From Nemertoderma westbladi (Eukaryota; Xenacoelomorpha; Nemertodermatida; Nemertodermatidae), in assembly GCA_032718475.1 (NCBI GenBank), contig JAUCBJ010006371.1:1-64000 (forward strand): a DNA stretch of 64,000 bases. The letters are read 5' to 3'. The notes below the pieces were generated by a model. The model made no database searches, was not told where the DNA came from, and was given only the letters and a program-made list of their open reading frames with translations. Within the stretch, counting starts at the first letter, position 1; every line of letters starts with the position of its first letter. Made by a program: the position numbers and the translations under genes. Below are positions 43,901-50,173 of this stretch, one piece after another.

Positions 43901-46900
43901 TTCCTACGGCGGTGGGGCGTCCCAGACACCAGGGCGTCATGGTCGGAATGGGTCAGAAGGACAGCTACGTTGGTTCCGAAGCCGTGGGTAGCGTGCCTTC
44001 GGTAGGGAAGGTTCTACCGGAAACCGGTAATTCCGTGAAGAAGAAGAAGAAGAAGGCACGGGTAGTATCGAATGAACCGGTGTTCAACTTGCAGCGAGAA
44101 GTCGCCGAAAAAGCGCCAATTTATACAGAAATAGCGAGGAGGCGGATTGCAGGGGAAGGTGGCGGTTTCGGTGGCGGTGGTGACAAGGGGGCGTCCTTCA
44201 AGGAGGCGCCGATAACAGACTCAAAGGAATTGGGGGTCTCTGAAATTATCACTGGTTCATTATTTGGTGCGTCGAATAAAATGATGGTGCAAGCCGTTCC
44301 ATCCAAGCGTTTGTCAACTTTGAATGCCGCGGCGGCCCCGCAGCAATATTCGCAAAGAACCTACAAATTTGCGGCAGCACCACCGGCACCACCTCCACCA
44401 GGACTTCCTGCGTCATTCGGACCACCACCATCTCAATCTCCAACATACAGTGCAACATCACCTATATCACTAGGATATGGTGCACCACCGTATTCTATTG
44501 CAGCCGCAACTTATGGCACGCCACAAGCATCACCATTTATTTCTGCACCTAGACCGCCAGCACCTCAGCAACACTCCATATTATTTGGTGCACCACCTGC
44601 TCCATCACGACCACTACATCAACCTCCTCCTCCACCTGCACGCAAATCATTTCTACTCGGTGCCCCTCAAGCACTACAATATGCTTCACATATAGGATGG
44701 CGTGCAGAACCACAACCTTCCTTTACATTCGGGGCACCAATACCATCATCAGCTCCGCTCCCGCGGGCAAGAGGTGGAGCATTACCTCAATCACAAGATT
44801 TCGCTCCATCACCGCCCAAACCGGCTCCAGTACAATCCATCACACAACCGCCCTCGCCCCCGCAAGCCGCTACCAAACCTGAATATTTCTGTAATATTTC
44901 GAGAGCTAAGCGAGTAATTACAAGTAAATCAGTGGTGGATAGGAAAGCCAGCGAAATTACATCAGCGATGGATGCAGAAGAATTTGGAGGACTTAGAAAG
45001 ACGACGTCTAGTGGGATTAAGCCATCGTGGAGATCTGTACCTACCCCTGGGGGTAACTTATTGATGGCCGCCGATTATGTTCCTTTCGCAGCCGAAATAC
45101 CCCAGCGAGTTCTATTAAAGAAATCGACGGATCGCGATGCCGTGGTCCTACCTGCAGGAGGTAAAAGGATTCCGGTACCATCGGGACGTGGGGGTTCGCG
45201 TCGGTTCGCCGCCCCTGTCGTCCCCCGACCGTCCATGCGGGTCTCGGATTTCAACGACGAGTTACTAATGGCGAGGAATACGATGTCTCTAGATGATGAA
45301 GATGAGTTGATGGCCGAACTGGATGAGATGGAAGAGGATGGCGACGACGAGTGGGACGACGGAAGTCCAACTCTGTACGATACCGGGTTTAGCTATATAG
45401 ACATGGCTCTCTCTAAGAGTGACCCCGCGGTTCCCAGTATATGTGTAGCACAGCAACTAAAGGCTCTCTGGGAACTCCAAAATAGTGAGGGTTATTGGGA
45501 ACTTTCAGTAGAAGTCGGCGAACTGATTGATATACCGTGCCACCAGATTCTGGCTAATCTAGTTGACGCCGGCCTAATGTCGTTAGGTAAGTTTATGAAT
45601 AATTTGTTTTGTTTATAATACATTTAGACGCTACCGCCAACCGACCATCGATATGTCCGAGACAGACCGACGATATGTCCGACAGACCGACGATATGTCC
45701 GACAGACCGACGATATGACCGACAGACCGACGATATGTCCGACATACCGACGATATGTCCGACATACCGACGATATGTCCGACAGACCGACGATATGTCC
45801 GACGATATATCCGACGATATGACCGACAGACCGACGATATGTCCGACATACCGACGATATGTCCGACAGACCGACGATATGTCCGACGATATATCCGACG
45901 ATATGACCGACAGACCGACGATATGTCCGACAGACCGACGATATGTCCGACAGAACGACGATATGTCCGACAGACCGACGATGTGTGCGACAGACCGACG
46001 ATGTGTCCGACACACCGACGATATGTCCGACAGACCGACGCTATGTCTGACAGAGCGACGATATGTCCGACAGACCGATGCTATGTCCGACAGACCGACG
46101 ATATGTCCGACAGACCGACGATATGACCGACAGACCGACGATATGTCCGACATACCGACGATATGTCCGACATACCGACGATATGTCCGACAGACCGACG
46201 ATATGTCCGACGATATATCCGACGATATGACCGACAGACCGACGATATGTCCGACATACCGACGATATGTCCGACAGACCGACGATATGTCCGACGATAT
46301 ATCCTACGATATGACCGACAGACCGACGATATGTCCGACAGACCGACGATATGTCCGACAGAACGACGATATGTCCGACAGACCGACGATGTGTGCGACA
46401 GACCGACGATGTGTCCGACACACCGACGATATGTCCGACAGACCGACGCTATGTCTGACAGAGCGACGATATGTCCGACAGACCGATGCTATGTCCGACA
46501 GACCAACGATATGTCCGACACACCGACGCTATGTCCGACAGACCGACGATATGTCCGACAGACCGATGCTATGTCCGACAGACCGACGCTATGTCCGACA
46601 GACAGACGATGTGTCCGACAGACCGACGATATATCCGACAAACCGACGCTATGGCCGACAGACCGACGATATGTCCGTCCGATCGACGATATGTCCGACC
46701 GACCGACGATATATCTGACAGACCGACGATATGTCCGACAGACCGACGATATGTCCGACAGACCGACGATTTGTCCGACCGACCGACGATATGTCCGACA
46801 GACCGACGATATGTCCGACAGACCGACGATATGTCTGACAGACCGACGATATGTCCGACAGACCCACGATATGTCCGACAGACCGACCGTCTCCCGTCTG

Positions 46901-47725
46901 ACGATACGTCCGACAGACCGACGATATGTCCGACAGACCGACGATATGTCCGACAGACCCACGATATGTCCTACAGACCGACGATATGTCCGACAGACCG
47001 ACGATATGTCCGACAGACCGACCGTCTCCCGTCTGACGATACGTCCGACAGACCGACGATATGTCCGACAGACCGACGATATGTCCGACAGACCGACGAT
47101 ATGTCAGACAGACCGACGATATGTCCGACAGACCGACGATATGTCTGACAGACCGACGATATGTCCGACAGACCCACGATATGTCCTACAGACCGACGAT
47201 ATGTCCGACAGACCGACGATATGTCCGACAGACCGACCGTCTCCCGTCTGACGATACGTCCGACAGACCGACGATATGTCCGACAGACCGACGATATGTC
47301 CGACAGACCGACGATATGTCCGACAGACCGACGATATGTCAGACAGACCGACGATATGTCCGACAGACCGACGATATGTCCGACAGACCGGACCGTCTCC
47401 CGTCTGACGATACTTCCGACAGACCGGTTATTTTCCGATTATTTCTGTTCCAGGTATTCGCACAACGGACTCGACTACGAGATTCGTTGCCACACTGTTC
47501 GTCCTTCTTTATATATCGAACCTGGATGCTTTTCTCGACGGTGTTGACCTCACGGTCGCTGACCTTAAAAATCTAAAATTCCTCATTGTCAGTGACTTTG
47601 AAGGTCGTCTTGGTAAGGCTGTTGAATTTGTTAAGAAGATTAATGGAAGTTTCCCATTGGTTCTTACCAGTTTGGAATTGGGACGGAATATTCCTGAGTC
47701 TTTAGATATGATAGTCGCAGAATAA
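1710..47725 (+). CDS. PARP4: PARP4 (vault ADP-ribosyltransferase), 3' nine exons
   Basis: Joined exons: 1710-1937, 22372-22603, 23112-23330, 24026-24190, 25016-26122, 42240-42422, 42608-42808, 43210-45586, 47454-47725. All junctions are GT-AG and keep frame; most are phase 0. Domain order is end of ART catalytic domain, linker, VIT, VWA, Ser/Pro-rich region and C-terminal region, which is that of vertebrate PARP4 and of no other PARP. PARP4 is the ADP-ribosyltransferase of the cytoplasmic vault particle and binds and modifies major vault protein. The 5' exons are off the left edge. Identification rests on long runs matching the human protein by recall, such as [14 protein letters not shown] in VIT and [15 protein letters not shown] after VWA. 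Oddities are the size and repeat content of introns 1, 4, 5 and 8, and an actin-like block in exon 8. Confidence 0.93.
1957..5515. repeat. 39-bp tandem array, left block, intron 1
   Basis: About 91 near-identical copies of a 39-bp unit. The unit reads TTGAGTTTATCTGTTAGATT, then TACTTGTATTTTAGTTACA. Two frequent variants are ACTTG/CCTTG and ACATTG/ACTTTG. The array starts within about 20 bases of the intron 1 donor. Because 39 is a multiple of three, frames stay open over thousands of bases on both strands (a 13-residue repeat), but this is a repeat artefact. The array stops abruptly in the middle of a unit at the end of the CACTG element and resumes at 12900. See the right block for its link to the splice acceptor. 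Confidence 0.95.
5545..5670. repeat. Subterminal palindromic motif cluster of the CACTG element
   Basis: AAACCACCGGTTTGC and GCAAACCGGTGGTTT flank a stem-loop that also pairs GAATCGCCGATTAAA with TTTAATCGCCGATTC. Further AAACCGGTGGTT copies follow to 5662, and another occurs near the right end (about 12640). Such subterminal repeats are where transposases of CACTA-like elements bind; here this is inference from position. Confidence 0.55.
5735..8890. repeat. 65-bp tandem array inside the CACTG element
   Basis: About 48 copies of a 65-bp unit that includes GTTTAGATGTATTTTAAACA, GGGGTTCATTCATACAAAAC and CAGGGGTTCCTAAATATAAAACC. Common variants are CATAC/CACAC and CCCGG/CCTGG. Three successive units near 8230-8370 carry a 4-bp GTTC insertion, and units near 8420 and 8550 have degenerate GAAACGGGG/GAAACAGGG variants. 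Open frames through the right end are repeat artefacts. The unit shares AAACC-GG-GGTT-type motifs with the subterminal region. Confidence 0.93.
8919..9457. mobile_element. Fold-back element with 220-240-bp inverted arms
   Basis: The left arm begins ATACACCATATCCCTTA and the right arm ends as its inverse (TAAGGGAGATGGTGTAT). The arms stay alignable over about 230 bases each, roughly 80-85% by eye, and share AATTTATGAGCTATTTCGAT and its complement. The spacer is about 40-60 bases. A C tract at about 8969-8982 in the left arm pairs with a G tract near 9397-9410 in the right. The minus-strand frame across the right arm is not conserved coding sequence. No clear target duplication. Confidence 0.75.
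9458..10057. other. Non-coding body of the CACTG element
   Basis: AT-rich to about 9770, then mixed sequence. A plus-strand open frame at 9775-10170 has no recognisable domain and overlaps the transposase remnant on the other strand, so I do not call a gene. Confidence 0.4.
10058..10640 (-). pseudogene. Dead Merlin/IS1595 (ISXO2-like) DDE transposase
   Basis: Minus-strand frames read in order as pieces of an ISXO2/IS1595-type transposase as found in animal Merlin elements. VEVDES (first Asp) is near 10620, FFLKTVDG, then [15 protein letters not shown] (second Asp) near 10400, then [18 protein letters not shown] and YWKNCKRRF (third acidic residue) near 10250-10310, then [11 protein letters not shown] near 10165-10200. 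The pieces sit in different frames and at least one stop interrupts them, so the gene is broken. The N-terminal half is not visible. Family assignment is from recalled motif order. Confidence 0.75.
10641..11500. other. Unassigned mosaic sequence
   Basis: Contains short repeated words such as TAGGCAGATA and TACCGGTA and a small hairpin (GGGAAATTCAAATGAT near 11357 with ATCATTTGAATTTCC near 11417). A plus-strand open frame at 10846-11229 has no recognisable family. I see no supported gene. Confidence 0.35.
11500..12560. repeat. ~182-bp tandem array
   Basis: About 5.5-6 copies of an AT-rich unit of about 182 bp. Marker words recur at this spacing: CTCAATCTTTATTGAAT, CCAGGTTTATCAGTTAACAA, ATGCATGGTTTTAATTAACC and CGTACAAATTTGCGACTG. 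End copies are more divergent than central ones. The array is near the right end of the CACTG element and, like the left side, is rich in AAACC-type motifs. Confidence 0.9.
12561..12899. other. Right subterminal region of the CACTG element
   Basis: AT-rich non-coding sequence with AAACCGGTGGTTT near 12640 and a related motif in GAGAAACCAGTAGTTTG, ending in the terminal inverted repeat at 12877-12899. Confidence 0.5.
12900..22371. repeat. 39-bp tandem array, right block, ending at the exon 2 acceptor
   Basis: About 243 more copies of the 39-bp unit. The last copy is the real 3' splice site: TTTACTTGTATTTTAG at 22356-22371 followed by exon TTACCTCATTGAGTTTA. Each array unit reads TTTACTTGTATTTTAG then TTACATTGAGTTTA, the same sequence apart from a 3-bp CTC. 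Copies near the right end (about 21510-22320) are more varied, with T-run expansions (GAGTTTTTTTCTG) and point changes. A 780-bp higher-order repeat (20 units) is clear between 14860 and 16200. Long open frames here, up to 1669 codons, are artefacts. Confidence 0.95.
22372..22603 (+). CDS. PARP4: PARP4 exon 2: post-catalytic linker and start of VIT
   Basis: Acceptor TGTATTTTAG ends at 22371, donor CAG|GTAATT after 22603. It encodes [15 protein letters not shown], an acidic Ser/Thr/Pro linker, then [20 protein letters not shown] and IDLVAQ. The last part matches the start of the PARP4 VIT domain (human has VPLEDVHIKGRIIDTVAQ by recall). The split codon with exon 1 gives Cys. The choice of acceptor matters because hundreds of near copies lie upstream; only this one leads into an open frame. 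Confidence 0.92.
22604..23111. other. PARP4 intron 2
   Basis: 508 bp, AT-rich, no repeats or genes seen. Confidence 0.7.
23112..23330 (+). CDS. PARP4: PARP4 exon 3: VIT domain core
   Basis: Acceptor ATATATTAAG, donor CCA|GTGAGT, both phase 0. It encodes [20 protein letters not shown] followed by [20 protein letters not shown] and [20 protein letters not shown], then [13 protein letters not shown]. This is the most conserved part of the vault/inter-alpha-trypsin (VIT) domain, and nearly identical runs occur in human PARP4. VIT domains normally precede a VWA domain, as here. Confidence 0.95.
23331..24025. other. PARP4 intron 3
   Basis: 695 bp of unique AT-rich sequence. No gene, array or element recognised. 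Confidence 0.7.
24026..24190 (+). CDS. PARP4: PARP4 exon 4: end of VIT domain
   Basis: Acceptor TTTTGTATTTAG, donor CCCAG|GTTAGC. 55 codons, phase 0 at both ends. It encodes [40 protein letters not shown] and [15 protein letters not shown], matching human PARP4 (DVFTVSVGNLPP, ATVAPWQ). The last 55 bases of the exon plus the first 6 of the intron are the unit of the tandem array that follows. Confidence 0.92.
24136..24950. repeat. 61-bp tandem array duplicating exon 4's 5' splice site
   Basis: The first copy is exon 4 itself (24136-24190 plus GTTAGC). About 12 further copies follow at 61-bp spacing, each with CCATCTAGTGTCGCACCGTG, GCAAACTAAAGAACTC and AATCCACCCAG|GTTAGC. Some copies have CACCAAG|GTTAGC, and one copy is shorter by a base or more. 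The last is cut off at about 24945. Every copy keeps the AG|GT donor. Reading past the true donor meets TAG after four codons (GTT AGC GCC ATC TAG), so decoy use would truncate the protein. Minus-strand frames here are artefacts. Confidence 0.93.
25016..26122 (+). CDS. PARP4: PARP4 exon 5: VWA domain
   Basis: Acceptor CCCCATTAAG, donor GGGAAG|GTTTGT; 369 codons, phase 0. After a linker with APRMWVEEW, the VWA fold begins at [10 protein letters not shown]. The MIDAS metal site is intact: DVSNSM gives D-x-S-x-S, the threonine lies in [11 protein letters not shown], and the aspartate lies in MVITDGHVS. Later blocks [23 protein letters not shown] and [10 protein letters not shown] match human PARP4 in order. 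A Ser/Pro-rich insert ([15 protein letters not shown]) precedes the first strand. The exon is notably GC-richer than its surroundings. VWA domains mediate metal-dependent protein contacts, here presumably in the vault particle. Confidence 0.95.
26218..27979. mobile_element. TTAA-flanked non-autonomous element with poly-G inverted ends
   Basis: The left end is TTAA (26218-26221), a run of 21 G, then TATAGTAATTTT. The right end is AAAATTACTATA, a run of 8 C, then TTAA (27976-27979). The inverted repeats plus TTAA on both sides suggest an element using TTAA target sites, as piggyBac relatives do, although the G-run start is not the usual CCC. No transposase is seen. Further weak inverted similarity lies inside (GAGCAGAATTTT near 26531 against AAAATTCTGCTC near 27910). 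It sits at the 5' end of PARP4 intron 5. Confidence 0.55.
27145..27272. repeat. 27-bp minisatellite, four copies
   Basis: Four tandem copies of GTTAACTTTTTATTACTATT plus AAGAAAA, with GTTAAC/GTTTAC variants, inside the TTAA-flanked element. Confidence 0.8.
28099..41816. repeat. 34/35-bp tandem array with higher-order repeats, intron 5
   Basis: Roughly 390-400 copies of a unit reading TATGTTGGACCAGCACCACA then GCTCACATTATTACC. Units are 35 bp with CCTATG or 34 bp with CCATG at the junction, so reading frames shift along the array and overlapping artefact frames of up to about 1150 codons appear. Rare variants (CACGTTGCCCCAGCACCACG; TTGGACAGCAGTACAGC) recur as a pair. The second marks 29453, 32548, 34850, 37464 and 40078, giving higher-order repeats of about 3.1, 2.3, 2.6 and 2.6 kb. 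Not coding. Confidence 0.95.
41817..42239. other. 3' end of PARP4 intron 5
   Basis: Unique AT-rich sequence ending in a good acceptor, TTTCTATTTTCCAG. No gene seen. Confidence 0.7.
42240..42422 (+). CDS. PARP4: PARP4 exon 6: segment after VWA
   Basis: 61 codons, phase 0, between TTTTCCAG and AAA|GTTAGT. It encodes [20 protein letters not shown], then a helical stretch and [13 protein letters not shown]. Human PARP4 has nearly the same text directly after its VWA domain. Although the exon begins with ATG, this is an internal methionine and not a start. Confidence 0.93.
42608..42808 (+). CDS. PARP4: PARP4 exon 7
   Basis: 67 codons, phase 0, acceptor TATTTACAG, donor AAG|GTATTT. It encodes [40 protein letters not shown] and an acidic tail to [18 protein letters not shown] corresponds to human KEDVDFLPYMSW, which places the exon with confidence. 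The acidic end is divergent. Confidence 0.9.
42809..43209. other. PARP4 intron 7
   Basis: 401 bp, AT-rich, nothing recognised. It ends in AACTGCTAG. Confidence 0.7.
43210..45586 (+). CDS. PARP4: PARP4 exon 8: helical, actin-like, Pro/FG-rich and C-terminal regions
   Basis: 2377 nt, phase 0 start, phase 1 end (TTAG|GTAAGT). In order: a charged helical region ([20 protein letters not shown] to about 43700) that I do not recognise; an acidic Ser-rich linker; an actin-like block (43825-43983) with VKAGFAG and the actin DNase-loop sequence; a basic run (KKKKKKKAR) that may act as a nuclear signal; a Gly-rich stretch; a Pro-rich region (44360-44880) with repeated F/L-GAP motifs such as [13 protein letters not shown] and SFTFGAPIP plus PPPPPA; a basic-to-acidic tail ([20 protein letters not shown]); and [20 protein letters not shown]. 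The last part matches the human C-terminal vault-binding region (LLSLQTEDGFWKLTPELG). The middle is far from the human sequence, as expected for a disordered region. Confidence 0.88.
43825..43983 (+). other. Actin N-terminus/D-loop-like segment within PARP4 exon 8
   Basis: 53 codons in frame with PARP4. The left part ([15 protein letters not shown]) resembles the actin start (VVDNGSGMCKAGFAG). The right part [19 protein letters not shown], with a Gly before it, equals conventional actin residues about 36-55 as I recall them. After YVGSEA similarity to actin ends, and about 85% of actin is missing. So this is an actin-derived insert, not an actin gene. In actin this stretch is subdomain 2 with the DNase-I loop, which makes contacts along the filament. 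Confidence 0.85.
45650..47437. repeat. 20-bp tandem array, PARP4 intron 8
   Basis: About 89 copies of GACAGACCGACGATATGTCC and variants (GACATACCG, GATATATCC, GATGTGTGC, ACGCTATG). A block of about 400 bp is itself duplicated (compare 45733-46130 with 46140-46540), and a GACCGTCTCCCGTCTGACG variant recurs near 46885, 47025, 47235 and 47392. As 20 is not a multiple of three, all frames cycle through a 20-residue repeat; the open frames on both strands are artefacts. The true exon 8 donor and exon 9 acceptor flank the array. Confidence 0.95.
47454..47725 (+). CDS. PARP4: PARP4 exon 9: terminal exon with stop
   Basis: Acceptor TTTCTGTTCCAG; the first two bases complete a Gly codon (GLMSLG|IRTTDS). 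It encodes [20 protein letters not shown], then [20 protein letters not shown] and a helical end finishing in DMIVAE and TAA (47723-47725). Human PARP4 has the same arrangement (QSLGVKGRECLLDLIATMLVLQFI), so this is the C-terminal MVP-binding end. The protein ends somewhat earlier than the human one. Confidence 0.9.
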
Positions 47726-47754
47726 ACAGATTCAATGTTATAATGACCAATAAA
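47721..47754 (+). terminator. PARP4 polyadenylation signals
   Basis: AATAAA at 47721-47726 overlaps the stop codon, and a second AATAAA lies at 47749-47754. The second is at a more usual distance from the stop. The cleavage site would then fall near or inside the left end of the TTAA element at 47770. Confidence 0.6.
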
Positions 47755-47769
47755 GATAAAAGTTCTCTC

Positions 47770-50173
47770 TTAACCCTATTAGTACCGGGCTATAAAATGC
47801 TGTACAAATACCGGAGGGGGGTCATATTGACCCCCCCCCCCCCACCCCCCCCCCCCCCCCCCTCCTCTAAAATCTACAAATATTTACGAAAACGTCTGAT
47901 TTTCTGTTTGTACGTAGGTATCACTAGTCTGGATCCGACCGAAAAAAAAATTTTCGAAAAAATGTACTGGGGTGGTTATATTGCAGCTCCAAAATTACAA
48001 GTGGTGCACAATTTTCACAAAATTTAAAAGTTACATTTTCGGCTAATTATTTTTCAATACAGGATTTCTGGGGCGCATAATACATTGGAAAATATTTAAA
48101 AATGATATGATTACTATAAATGGCTGTTTAGTCCTCTCTGCGTAGGAAAAAAAGGAAAAAAACAAGTAACCAGCACTTTTCAGTTAGAACACAAAATATT
48201 TAATTCACTTATACGATGCTATAAATTCACATTTTCAGGTTTTCTAGGGCGCTGATTCTAATGGAATACATTTCTAATATTCCAGATCATTGCTACTTGT
48301 ATTTTTCGGCGTAATTTGGCACATTTTGGTGCTAGCACCAAATTTCGTACCCATCACCAAAAAGTACAAGTTTGCGATGTCCAGTGCTGTTTTTATTGAT
48401 TCCATCGGATTCAGAACCCTCAAAAACCCGTATAACGCAAGAAACAAGGTGACACAATCAAAACGCAAGAAATAAATAGTCAGTCACAAGCAATTTTATC
48501 TATTGAATGGATTTTCAAAATTTCGTGCTTGCACCAAAATTTGCACACAGCACCGAAAAATACAAGTTTGATACGTTTGGTGCAACTCGTATATATATCA
48601 TCGAAACCAGGACCCCAAAAAAACCCCAATTGCGTAAAAAACAAGTTTCAAACAATCAATTTACAAAATTGACATATTTCAAAATTTGGTGCTGGCACCA
48701 AAATTTGACATCCGCCGAAAAAAACAAGTTTGAAATTTCTAAATCAATTTATATGAATTCCATCCAATTGCTAACACCAAAAAACTGGAGTAAATAAAAA
48801 ATAGAGATGTTACAATTCATATTTAATGAAATGTAATTTTCAAAAAAACGTCTCAAAAAATGTGCCAAAAGTTGGGTTAAAAAATGGTGCTATAACTCGA
48901 AAACTACCCAATATTTTTGAAAACGGTTTTCACTACTAGGAAGACAATAGATTTTTAGGAAAAGTCATAAAATTTCAGATTCCCAACTGCGTTTGTTTCA
49001 GAATTCTAATAAAAAAAACCACAGGGGGGCCATTCTCACCAAAATTGGCCAAACGGGTGTCCTGAAGCCATAACTTATGTTTATGGCGGTTCTAGAAAGT
49101 GGTTGATGGCTTCAAAGTTAATGTTAACAGTTAATTTCAGCTCTAACATACATCATGTCTTACCGTAGCAGAACATAATATGGCCAAAAATATGGTCAAA
49201 ATGACATTTTCACATGTCCCAGTTCCAAAGTACTAGTAGAACAAACTGTTAGAAAATTCCAACCCCAAGGTCATATCCAGTAAACCAACATATCGTTAGA
49301 AAGCTGGATAAATAGAGATTCGTTTTCAGCAGTATTTGTATACGTACAATGTAGTTGGTGTCGTACAGCTGCATTTAACATCGTGTCCGACACTTTTCTA
49401 ATTTTTATGTCCGACCCTGTAATGGTGCTCATTTCATCTTAACTTTTTAAGAGCAATCCTAAAAGTAAATGTAATTTGAAAGCAAATTTTCTCAGGATGA
49501 CCACGTTAAAATTTCATCGCATTTGATTAATTTCCGTACAAGTAGTCGTCTTCTAAGTAGACCAAGGTATATGTGACAATCTCTTTGTCCGGCCCCTGTA
49601 ATGGTGAGATATTGCCTATTTAAAAATGATACAATTACTGATAAGAGTTAGTAAAAATACTGCCAGATTCGTATTTCTCAGCGCTTTCAGGGGGTGTATG
49701 AAATATGTAGGTTAGCCACACTGCAAATTATTTATAAACAATAATCAATCACTGTGTCCGGCCCTGTAATGGTGTCCGCCCCTTGTAATGTATGGCTCTA
49801 GGAGGCTCTGGGATCACGTTCACTATTATAATAAAAGTAATATCTTTCATAATTCAAAATATAATTATAGGCGTGGATTATTATATATTTTCCAAGAAAT
49901 GTACGCATTACAAGCCGGACAAATCATTACTGGGCGAACTCGTTTTAAATGCCAAATAAATTTTTTCAACGGCGCAAAAGTGTTTGACTATGGTGCCCAT
50001 GAAATTCCTGAGATCACGAGCTTTCAGATAATATATGGGTTTACTATATTCTGGAGAACAATTTTTTTGGAAATATTTACACCCGTTTTGGCTAATTTTG
50101 GTGAGAATGGGCCAAGGGGGGTCATATTGACCCCCCCACCCCCCCCCCCCCCCCCCGGGTTTAATAGGGTTAA
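47770..50173. mobile_element. piggyBac-type non-autonomous element
   Basis: TTAA at 47770-47773 and 50170-50173 flank inverted ends CCCTATTAGTACCGGG (left) and its relative CCCGGGTTTAATAGGG (right). TTAA duplications and CCCTAT-type ends are diagnostic of piggyBac. The 2.4-kb interior has no transposase. Near each end lies GGGGGGTCA-TAT-TGACCCCCC, a perfect 9-bp stem, followed by long C tracts. An internal copy of the right part in inverted orientation (about 49025-49061 against 50084-50113) suggests a rearranged or compound element. Confidence 0.72.
48230..48790. repeat. Degenerate ~190-bp direct repeats
   Basis: Three imperfect copies inside the piggyBac-type element share GGTGCTAGCACCAAATTT-like words, then CACCGAAAAATACAAGTTTG and a following ACCCCAAAAA-type stretch. 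Short frames across them are not conserved coding sequence. Confidence 0.55.

Noticed and set aside
43825-43983. Separate actin gene or processed actin pseudogene
   Set aside because: Only the N-terminal seventh of actin is present, in frame with PARP4 on both sides, with no stop or poly-A remnant.
45593-47576. Arg/Asp/Thr-rich frames on both strands
   Set aside because: Produced by the 20-bp array in PARP4 intron 8; every frame cycles through the same 20 residues.
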